Positions 42,096-49,900 of a stretch of 64,000 bases of DNA are shown in pieces (position 1 is the first letter of the stretch; the number at the start of each line of letters is the position of its first letter). The stretch lies in NCBI GenBank assembly GCA_021777105.1, contig JAIQZQ010000051.1, positions 1-64,000 of the forward strand, given 5' to 3'. The DNA is from Candidatus Anammoxibacter sp. (GTDB lineage Bacteria > Planctomycetota > Brocadiia > Brocadiales > Anammoxibacteraceae). Both the position numbers and the translations under genes were made by a program. The notes under the pieces were generated by a model. It was not told where the DNA came from. It was given only the letters and a program-made list of their open reading frames with translations, and searched no databases.

Positions 42096-42644
42096 ATTTT
42101 GTTTTCTCCTATTTTTGTATTTTTGCAACTATCAAATCCGCGCCTTCAATGGACATCTTTCCACTAAAGCCTGAAAGGCTGAATATGGAGTGCATTAACC
42201 GTGTTAATGTGTAAACAAATACAATCTCAAGTTTGTATAAATTCAAATGAAGCGATATCGTTATACTTATTTTCTAAAAACCAACCATGAAGACTGTGAA
42301 ATTTAAATGTATATAATAGAATTAACACGGTTAATTCACTCCAAAAAGCTGCAATGGTTACATAAACCGGTCTTCACAGAACCATTTTAAGTGATGATTG
42401 TATTCAAAAACAGTGTAAATTGTCAATCGGATTGACAATTAGCGCTGTTTTTGCGTTATAAATTCAATTTTATTGTGTATAACTGTTGCAATTACTTGCC
42501 AAATAGTTAAAGAGCGTGATTGACTTTGCCCTCTGTTTTGCGTACATTTATGAGCATATTCTAATACTGCGGCTTAAATATCGTATAACGAAAAAGGGTA
42601 TTATTCATATTTACATTGAAAACGATACTATTTTGAGGTTAATT
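42096..42644. other. Divergent intergenic region containing a small inverted-repeat element
   Basis: About 550 bases between the UbiD-type gene and speE. The element at 42186-42343 occupies part of it. A GTGTAAATTGTCAATC / GATTGACAATT inverted pair lies near 42411-42440. No gene seen. Confidence 0.5.
42186..42343. mobile_element. MITE-like element with 23-base terminal inverted repeats
   Basis: The left end TGGAGTGCATTAACCGTG (to 42208) and right end (42321-42343, CACGGTTAATTCACTCCA) are inverted copies with one mismatch over 23 bases, enclosing 112 AT-rich bases without coding capacity. No clear target duplication is visible. It fits a non-autonomous transposon remnant. Confidence 0.6.
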
Positions 42645-43502
42645 ATGAAATCAGATTTATGGATAGAGGAGAAGTGCGACAACATAATGGGTTTAAAATT
42701 CAAGGTTGAAAAGACGCTTTTTTCAGGTCAAAGCGAATTTCAGTCTGTTGATGTGGTTGAGACAAAAGGGCATGGGAAGATGCTTTTAAACGACGGCCTG
42801 GTAATGCTTTCAGAAAGGGACGAGTTTGTTTATCACGATATGATCGCCCATCTCCCCCTGTTTGTTCACCCTTGCCCTGAAAATGTTCTGATAATCGGCG
42901 GCGGGGACGGGGCAACTGCGCGTGAAACGTTTCGGCATCATGATGTTAAAAGATGCGTTATGGTTGAAATTGATAAAATGGTGGTTCACGCGTGCAAAGA
43001 GTTTATACCATCCTGCTCATGCGAGCTGGACAATCCCAAATTAGACCTGATTATCGGCGACGGTGTCAAATTTGCCAAAGAGACAAAGGAGAAATTTGAC
43101 GTAATTCTTATTGATTCTACCGACCCCATAGGCCCGGCGCAACCCCTATTCGGCGAAGAGTTTTATCGTGATATCCATAACTGCCTGAACGACAACGGCA
43201 TTGTGGTCTCGCAAGGCGAGTCGCCATGGTACCAGAACAAGATGCAAAACAAACTTATGTCAATCAAAAGCAAATTGTTCGACGTGGTTAGCGTTTACAA
43301 CTTCAGCAACCTAACATATCCCGGCGGGTTATGGTCGTTTACATTCGCCTCAAAAGGGCTTCATCCAATTAAAGATTTTAAGGAAGAGAAGGTTTCTAAA
43401 TCAGGCCTTAAATTTAAATACTACAACGAATCAATCCACAAAGCAGCATTCGCCCTGCCGCAGTTTCAGAAAGAAAACGTTCAGGAATTTGTTAAGGGGT
43501 AA
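42645..43502 (+). CDS. speE: Spermidine synthase (polyamine aminopropyltransferase)
   Basis: A 285-residue aminopropyltransferase that makes spermidine from putrescine and decarboxylated SAM. ATG 42645 is preferred (GAGG six bases upstream); the open frame extends further but the family begins about here. Motifs: FQSVDVVETKGHGKMLLNDG, VLIIGGGDGATARE (nucleotide loop), MVEIDKMVV with the ribose-binding acid, and DVILIDSTDPIGPAQPLF with the catalytic Asp. It is a single gene. A second, membrane-type relative is at 57227-60307. Confidence 0.95.
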   Translation: MKSDLWIEEKCDNIMGLKFKVEKTLFSGQSEFQSVDVVETKGHGKMLLNDGLVMLSERDEFVYHDMIAHLPLFVHPCPENVLIIGGGDGATARETFRHHDVKRCVMVEIDKMVVHACKEFIPSCSCELDNPKLDLIIGDGVKFAKETKEKFDVILIDSTDPIGPAQPLFGEEFYRDIHNCLNDNGIVVSQGESPWYQNKMQNKLMSIKSKLFDVVSVYNFSNLTYPGGLWSFTFASKGLHPIKDFKEEKVSKSGLKFKYYNESIHKAAFALPQFQKENVQEFVKG

Positions 43503-43570
43503 AAATATAAGACGATCCTAATTCGTTATCCATAACTTTAAAGGCTGGAAAGAGCAAGCTCTACGAACAT

Positions 43571-43588
43571 CCCCTCTAAAAAGAGGGG
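43571..43588 (+). terminator. Short hairpin after speE
   Basis: CCCCTCT and AGAGGGG around AAAA, about 70 bases after the speE stop. A T-run comes only after about 15 further bases, so termination is uncertain. Confidence 0.4.
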
Positions 43589-43624
43589 AACGAGGGGTGT
43601 GTAAATTTTTAAGGAGCCTAAACC

Positions 43625-43936
43625 ATGAAAGAGGTTGATAAATACATTAAGGACAAAATAGAAGCCAACCCAGATCTTAAAGCTCGTTATGATTTAATAT
43701 CAGAAAAAGCTGATGTTGTAACAAAGATAATTAAATATAGAGATCAACACAATTTATCACAAACACAGCTTGCGCGAAAAATTGGGGTTAGCCCCCAATA
43801 TATTTCAAAAATAGAAGAGGGGGAATTCACTAATCTTAAAACAGTTGACAAGATTCTAAATTATATGGGTTTTGTTTTGCAGTTAAGAGCGATACCTATC
43901 AAGAAAAACGTCTCTAAAAAATTAGCAAAAGCATAA
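43625..43936 (+). CDS. XRE-family transcriptional regulator (HigA-like)
   Basis: A 103-residue protein with a central helix-turn-helix: HNLSQTQLARKIGVSPQYIS, then KIEEGEFTNLKTVDKILNYM. The N-terminal helix region (KDKIEANPDLKARYDLISEK) is typical of HigA-type antitoxins, but no toxin gene adjoins it. An AAGGAG ribosome site lies before the ATG. It may be an orphan antitoxin or a lone regulator at the edge of the accessory segment. Confidence 0.88.
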   Translation: MKEVDKYIKDKIEANPDLKARYDLISEKADVVTKIIKYRDQHNLSQTQLARKIGVSPQYISKIEEGEFTNLKTVDKILNYMGFVLQLRAIPIKKNVSKKLAKA

Positions 43937-44020
43937 TGAGCGCTGAACCGCTTTGCCTTAAGATGACAGTGAAAACCCAAGTTATTTTTGAATTGAGCCC
44001 TTAAATCATATAAATAATGG

Positions 44021-44040
44021 CACAGGCATCCTTGCCTGTG
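44021..44040. repeat. CACAGGCA hairpin, copy 1
   Basis: CACAGGCA-TCCT-TGCCTGTG, followed by TTTCAATTAATC. The same hairpin with nearly the same flank occurs inverted at 53173-53192. Confidence 0.6.
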
Positions 44041-44358
44041 TTTCAATTAATCTGCAACGCGATTGCCTGCCAAACTCCTGTTGCGCGTGTTATGAGATGC
44101 GACTCTAAACGAGAAACAGGAGTTCCTCATTACAGTTGTATTCCCAAATGAAATTTGGGAACGAGTCGATTTAGATTCTTGCCTTTTGCACTTCGCTCTC
44201 TGCTCTTCGCCTTTACTTCACGATTCTACATTCGATATTCTGCGGTTCGAAATTCGTTTTTTTGTTTTTCGTATCATTGCAACGCTTTTGCTTCTTCAAC
44301 AATCGGCTTGAATCATACAAAATGCAAATATGCCCTCTTTTTGCGGGCAATTAAGGAG

Positions 44359-44535
44359 CTAATAGACAATTTAGACGAAAAATGCCCAAAAATGTCCGAA
44401 AATACCAAATATGTGAAATAGAAAAGATAAAAAAGGACATTTTTGTCTAGTCGCGCAATATTTGCTCTCTTTTTGAGGGCAAATATTGCGCCTGATAGGC
44501 AAGAATGGCAAAATATTGAATTTCTATTCCCTATA
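44359..44535 (+). repeat. Direct repeat C, left copy
   Basis: About 177 bases starting CTAATAGACAA and ending CTATTCCCTATA. It recurs at 52908-53073. Within it, AAAAATGTCC and GGACATTTTT form one hairpin, and GCGCAATATTTGC with GCAAATATTGCGC form a perfect second one. In the other copy the sequences differ but pairing is kept (GCTA...TAGC; GCCCT...AGGGC), suggesting selection on structure. Confidence 0.6.
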
Positions 44536-44663
44536 TATGACTCTGTTGATTAACCTCAAAAAAACGGCTATTTTGAAAAATCGCATGTTGTAAGTTGATA
44601 GTATTAAAAGACTTAATTTTTGGCAACTTTTCAAAAACAGGGTAAATCAACAGAGTCATATAT
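44533..44663. mobile_element. MITE-like element with 18-base perfect inverted repeats
   Basis: ATATATGACTCTGTTGAT (44533-44550) and ATCAACAGAGTCATATAT (44646-44663) are perfect complements 95 bases apart. The element sits exactly at the end of repeat C, after CCCTATA, consistent with insertion into a TA-rich target. No coding capacity. Confidence 0.6.
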
Positions 44664-44881
44664 GCGAGTTTTGGCATAAAAAGTGTGGAAATGTGTAATA
44701 AGAAGCAAAAACAAACGCTTTTAAACCACTAACTTTCGATAATCTTTACCAACAACTTTGAGTATTGAAGTGATCAAAAACAAGTAGCATCACCTTTAAA
44801 AGGAGAGGGGTAGGTTTGGTAGAGGAACGAAACCCAACATTAAACAAATTCCATAATATCATAAAAGGCTTAAAATTAACG

Positions 44882-44939
44882 TGTTGGTTCAATGTCTCCA
44901 GACTTGAACCGCATCCGGCATTAACAATACTCCGTATTG
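44882..44939 (+). repeat. GGTTCAA palindromic repeat, copy 4
   Basis: TGTTGGTTCAATGTCTCC, GACTTGAACCGCATCCGG and AATACTCCGTATT; near-identical to the reverse strand of 27312-27367. Confidence 0.7.
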
Positions 44940-45127
44940 ATCAATTCGCCTCCAAAGCATAATTCTCCTCTAAGGGGGGATTGAGTGGTGTGTATAAATG
45001 ACGCAAAACTTGCTATATAGTTGTAAAAAACGCGTCTATAAAAAAATGCAGCTTTTTTTAATAGCTTTTTTACGTGGATTACAATTTAAATTTTGCCATA
45101 TGGCAATAAATACCATATAATAGCGCA

Positions 45128-45433
45128 ATGAAGTGGACTGTAATGATAATGGGGCAAGCAAAAAAGAATCAGAAAAAGTTGCCTGTAAAGACCCGCCATA
45201 TGCTGGACACTTTTATTAAAAAACTTGAATTGTTTGGTCCGCGTCTTGAATCATGGACGCCGGATGAAAGGCTCAAGTATAAAAACTATGGACCTTTAAA
45301 GGGTATTTTAAAAGGAAGTTATCATTGTCATTTGAATGCTCATGGAAAACCTGCATATGTAGTGTGCTGGAAAGTGACAAATTTTAAAGTGGAGGTTTGG
45401 TATGCCGGAACTCATGAAAAAGCGCCTTATTGA
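45128..45433 (+). CDS. RelE-like toxin
   Basis: A 101-residue basic protein of the RelE/ParE-like type II toxin group. The visible pattern is a helix pair with KKNQKKLPVKTRHMLDTFIK, followed by strands with LKGILKGSYHCHLNAHGKPA and YVVCWKVTNFKVEVWYAGTH, which fit the beta-sheet of ribosome-dependent mRNA interferases. The antitoxin gene overlaps its 3' end by 32 bases. Toxin-first order is seen in HigBA-type systems. Confidence 0.82.
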   Translation: MKWTVMIMGQAKKNQKKLPVKTRHMLDTFIKKLELFGPRLESWTPDERLKYKNYGPLKGILKGSYHCHLNAHGKPAYVVCWKVTNFKVEVWYAGTHEKAPY

Positions 45434-45776
45434 TGAAACCGAGATTATTGTAATGGGAAAAAAGCCCAAACGCTTTGCCGTGCCCAAGGATAAGGCAACA
45501 GGCGTGGTTAAGCTTTTAAAAGATTATGAAATAAGAGATGACGGCATTACACGCATGAATGCATTCAAGGACTTGCATGAAAAAAATAGTGAAGCCGGCT
45601 CAATTTTAAAGGGAGAACGGTATACCGCCGGAATGACTCAAGTTGAATTAGCTGAAAAGCTTGGCATAGATCAGGCTGACGTGTCTAAAATGGAGTCAGG
45701 AAGGCGTCCAATAGGCAAAATTATGTCAAAACGTTTAGCAAATGTGTTTAAGACAAATTATAAGATATTTCTGTAA
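45402..45776 (+). CDS. XRE-family antitoxin
   Basis: A 124-residue protein with a C-terminal helix-turn-helix: GMTQVELAEKLGIDQADVSK, then MESGRRPIGKIMSKRLANVF. The N-terminal part with KRFAVPKDKATGVVKLLKDY is presumably the toxin-binding region. It overlaps the upstream RelE-like gene, so the pair is translationally coupled. It likely represses its own operon. GTG or ATG starts a little downstream are possible. Confidence 0.85.
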   Translation: MPELMKKRLIDETEIIVMGKKPKRFAVPKDKATGVVKLLKDYEIRDDGITRMNAFKDLHEKNSEAGSILKGERYTAGMTQVELAEKLGIDQADVSKMESGRRPIGKIMSKRLANVFKTNYKIFL

Positions 45777-45902
45777 TCATTCCCATTCCCTCTTTCATCT
45801 ATAGTCCGAAAAGAGCAAAAAACGGTATAAATGCCTGATTTATTTAGTAGTACGCAGCTGTAAAAATGAGCTTATAGAACCATAATTTAAAGGCCTAACA
45901 AT

Positions 45903-46226
45903 ATGAAATTTAAAGGAATATGGCATATTCAGGAAATGGACATGTGGGATGCCGACTATTTTAATGAGGAGGTTCAGGCTTATATCAAAATTAAATCAGA
46001 CGGCTTGGGCGAGTTCCAGTTTGGCTACGTTTCTGGCGAAATAGACGGAGAGATACTAAAGGGTGAATCAGACGAGAGACTGGTTTTTTCGTGGGAAGGA
46101 GATAATGAATGCGACCCTGTGACCGGCGCCGGTTGGTTAAAATTAAAAGATAAAAATACACTCGAAGGATGGTTTAAATTCCATTTAGGAGATAGTTCCG
46201 GATTTATAGCCAAACGGGCAAAATAA
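45903..46226 (+). CDS. Small conserved-type hypothetical protein
   Basis: A 107-residue protein of unknown function. It starts MKFKGIWHIQEMDMWDADYF and continues with regularly spaced strands (GEFQFGYVSGEIDGE, LVFSWEGDNECDPVTGAGW, LEGWFKFHLGDSSGF), suggesting a small beta-barrel. I recall similar sequences as isolated small genes, often in accessory DNA, but cannot name a family. GGCCTAACAAT just before the start and GGCGTTATG after the stop resemble integron cassette boundaries. Confidence 0.7.
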   Translation: MKFKGIWHIQEMDMWDADYFNEEVQAYIKIKSDGLGEFQFGYVSGEIDGEILKGESDERLVFSWEGDNECDPVTGAGWLKLKDKNTLEGWFKFHLGDSSGFIAKRAK

Positions 46227-46266
46227 CCGCATTTGTAATGTTTGGCGTTATGAAACATATACTTGA

Positions 46267-46648
46267 ATGGCTAAAAAGAAGAAAAATATAAATAAAGGCC
46301 CTCGCAGAAAACGAATGGCTCGTGAAAGAAGGCTCTCTTCAGGCGCGCTATGGTTGCAAGGTTGTAAGGGCAAGAATGTTGTGCGGAAATATATGAAGTG
46401 GTTTGGGCAATATGAAGTTTGCGCTATAACTGAACTGCGTCTTTTAGGCATTTCCATATCCGATGAACGGCTGGAACAGGCAAGACGTAATTGTGATGAT
46501 AAAGCAAAACATCGCAAAAGAAGAACAGCAACTGTTTTTAGAAGATTCAGATGAGAATTTCTATTTTATAGCGGGATATACATCCAGTGGATTTCCATAT
46601 GGCGTAGCATGGGATGAAATAGAGGATGCTCCTGATTTTGAAAAATAG
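46267..46648 (+). pseudogene. Frameshifted small hypothetical gene
   Basis: Two overlapping open frames look like one gene. The first encodes KGPRRKRMARERRL, KYMKWFGQYEVCAITELRLL and DERLEQARRNCDDKAKHRKR; the second encodes LEDSDENFYFIAGYTSSGFP followed by YGVAWDEIED. Removing one T from the T5 run at 46535-46539 would join them into a protein of about 126 residues. The break is either a real inactivation or a sequencing/assembly error in a homopolymer. Function unknown. Confidence 0.65.
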
Positions 46649-46903
46649 ATTTTAATTGCGCTTTATTTATAAAATTCAAAATGCGTGATATCACTTAAAA
46701 CAACCAGCCGAATATTATCACTTCATCTATTTTCTTTATCGTGCTCGTAATCGTAATCATTAATATCCGATTAAGATTATGAGTTAAGATTATGAGTTAA
46801 GATTACGATTACGAAACAACTTTTTGTCTCATTTAAATTCCGCGAGGTAAGGAGTTCTGAATGTATTATTATTTTTATATTGGCAAGCACGCTGAATAGT
46901 TGT

Positions 46904-49900
46904 CTACCCCTTCAAAAACCTGCCCAAATCATACAACGCCAATGTGCCGTTAGCGTTAGCAGTGATAATATGCATAGGGTTCGCTGTTGAAAAGGCTATA
47001 TGCCATGGCATCCATTTTAGCGGCAATGTTTCAATCTCTTTAGCCGCTTCAGTATCCCAAAGTTTAAGGATACCGTCAAAAGAACCGGACACAACTGTTT
47101 TACCGTCAAAAGAGAATGTACAAGAGGTGACAGGATACTTATGTCCTTCAAATGTAAGTATCTCTCTGCCTGTATCTATGTTCCACAATTTTAAGGTATT
47201 GTCATGTGAACCGGATAGTACCGTTTTTCCGTCAGGCGAGAACGCGCATGATCTTATAGAATCTTTATGTCCTTCAAATGTCAGCGACTCTTTGCCTGTC
47301 TCTATATCCCACAGTTTAAGGTTATTATCATGTGAGCCAGATAAAGCCGTTTTTCCGTCCGGTGAAAATGCGCACGATATTACAGGATCTTTATGTCCTT
47401 CAAATGTGAGTATCTTTCTACCTGTATCTACGTCCCAAAGTTTAAGTGTACTGCCCTCTGAATCAGCAAGCACAGTTTTGCCATTAGGAGAAAATGCGCA
47501 CGAAAATACATAATTATTATGGCCTTCAAAAGTAAGAATCTCTCTGCCTGTATCAACGTTCCACAATTTAAGGGTTTGGTCACCAGAACCGGAAAGTGCA
47601 GTTTTACCATCTGGCGAAAAAGCACACGATATTACACGGTCTTCATGGCCTTCAAAAGTAAGAATCTCTCTGCCTGTCTTAACGTTCCACAGTTTAAGAG
47701 TGTTATCAGATGAACCGGAGAGGATCGTTTTTCCGTCTGGTGAGGATGCGCACGTTTCAACATTGCCATTGTGCCCTTCAAAGGGGAGAATCTCTCTGCC
47801 ATTCTCAATATCCCAAAGCTTAATGGTGTTATCAAACGAACCTGATAACGCGGTTTTGCCATCTGGGAAAAGGCCACACGACAAAACATTGGATTTATGA
47901 CCTTCAAAAGTTCTCAGTTCTCTACCCGTTTCAACGTTCCAAAGTTTAAGTGTGCTGTCATATGATCCGGAGATAGCAGCTTTCCCATTCGGCAAGAATA
48001 CACACGTTTCAACATGGCCATTGTGTGCTTCAAAGGAGAGGAGTTCTTTTCCGGTCTCAACATCCCAAAGTTTAGAGGTGTTGTCATATGATCCAGACAC
48101 TACTGTTTTACCGTCCGGTGAGAATGCGCACGATGTTACACGATCTTTATGACCTTCAAAAGTATGAATCTCCCTGCCAGTCTCTGCGTTCCAAAGTTTA
48201 AGGGTGTTATCCGTTGAACCTGAGAGTATAGTTTTGCCATTAGGAGAAAATGCGCACGAAGAAACTGAGCCTTTGTGCCCTTGAAATAAGAGAAGTTCTT
48301 TTCCAGTCTTAATATTCCAAAGTTTAAGTGTATTATCATGAGAACCGGAAAGCATTGTTTTACCACAAGGAGAAAATGTACAAGGACCAACAGAATCTTT
48401 GTGCCCTCCAAATGTAAGGATCTCTTTCCATGTCTCAACGTTCCAAAGTTTTATGGTGTTGTCATACGAACCAGTGAGCATTGTTTTACCGTCAGAGGAG
48501 AATACACACGATGTTACACAGCTTTTATGGCCTCTTAAAACGGAAATTTCCCTTCCAGTCTTTACGTCCCACAGTTTGAGGCCACTGTAAAAAGAACTGG
48601 AAATGATTGTTTTACCATTAGGAGTGCAAGAAACGGCGACAACAGCTCCAGAATGCTTTAAATTAGGAGAACCGTATATTCCAATAAGAGCGCCTTTGGC
48701 TGAATTTTCCTTATAATAACTGAAGTTTTTGTCAAACGGTGACCCTGGCAGATCTAATTTAAGAATGGATTGAATCTTTTCCCCTTTCACAGTCCTAATC
48801 TTATCCATTGCTTCATTTAAACCTTGAGAGGTCAATTTGTTAACGAGTTCTATGTTGATAGTCGCTTTTAAAAAAAGTTTCCTTCTTGCCACAATTTCCG
48901 ACGAGATCTCTTTATCCCAACTCAGAATGTACCCTTTCCAAAAAGTATCCATACACAATGGGATTATATTGCCATACTCTTTAATATAGGTTTCCAGCTC
49001 CTTTTTATTATCACTGAAAAGCATATTTTTTAACCCGAGGTAAACCCACTCTTTCCTCTTTAACTCTCTGTTTATTGCCTCTTCTTCCCTGTCTCGATAT
49101 TTTTTCAGGTTACGGCAGTTAAGAGCTTTGCGTTCAGTCGCTTCTACTTCCGACAGGCAACGGAACGGGAGTGTGGAAGGCCATCTGGCGTCCTTAAAAT
49201 ATTGGCTGACGGACTGAAGCAGGGCCGCGCCCTTTTTATAATCGCCATGGCCGCAAGCAAGGGGCAGCGATTCCAGATTGTGGCGTTCAACATCCTTTGC
49301 CATAGCGTTTACTATGCTGCTCTTTATTCTGCTATTTCTGTTTTCCATTGCGTTTACAAGATGACGCGCCGCAAGGAACTCCATTATTGTGGAGTGGATA
49401 AACAGGTACTCTCTATGGCCCGTGGATATAAACATATGCTCGGTTATAAAGAACCTCAGCCACTCTTTTGCTTTTGATTCTATATCCGGTTTGTCAATTT
49501 TTTGACTGCCGCTTTTTTCAATTGCCCGGTAATACACCTTTAAACACTCTCTAAAATGGTCGAGTATGTCGTCCTCTTGTAAAGTCCTGCCTTTTTGTTT
49601 TTCATCAGAGTTAAAAAGAGTCTCAAATGCCAGGCTTGAGAGTGCGTTGTATTGGTTGGCGATCTCGGGCTTCTTTTCCAGAAAGTCGTCCCTGTCCGAC
49701 TCTGTAAAAAAACTTGGTATATCCCGGTACTCGCCCTGGAAATCCCCTGTCTTTATCCCCATCCACGCCTTGCAAATAACAAACTTTACAATAAGATCGT
49801 ATGTGGGATATCTAAGGTTAAACTCCTTATAGGTTTCGAAATAGACAAGCAGAAGCATGGCTGTTAGAGGCGTGCCGGCGATTGATTTGACCACCGGCTC

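Larger units (their letters stand above)
43937..45127. other. Long intergenic region with hairpins, repeat and small elements
   Basis: About 1.2 kb without a gene. It contains a CACAGGCA hairpin (44021-44040), a CCCAAAT/ATTTGGG hairpin (44144-44160) flanked by GACTC/GAGTC, direct repeat C (44359-44535), a MITE-like element (44533-44663) and a GGTTCAA repeat (44882-44939). Open frames here are low-complexity and not convincing. Confidence 0.5.

Noticed and set aside
44155-44421. Open plus-strand frame of 88 codons
   Set aside because: Sequence is Phe/Arg/Ser-rich low-complexity intergenic DNA (CTTCGCTCTCTGCTCTTCGC) overlapping repeat C.
46944-48650. Strong 126-base tandem periodicity resembling a repeat array
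   Set aside because: It is the DNA of the 14 WD40 units of the minus-strand giant gene, not a CRISPR or satellite array. Open frames on the plus strand here are by-products of the repeat coding pattern.
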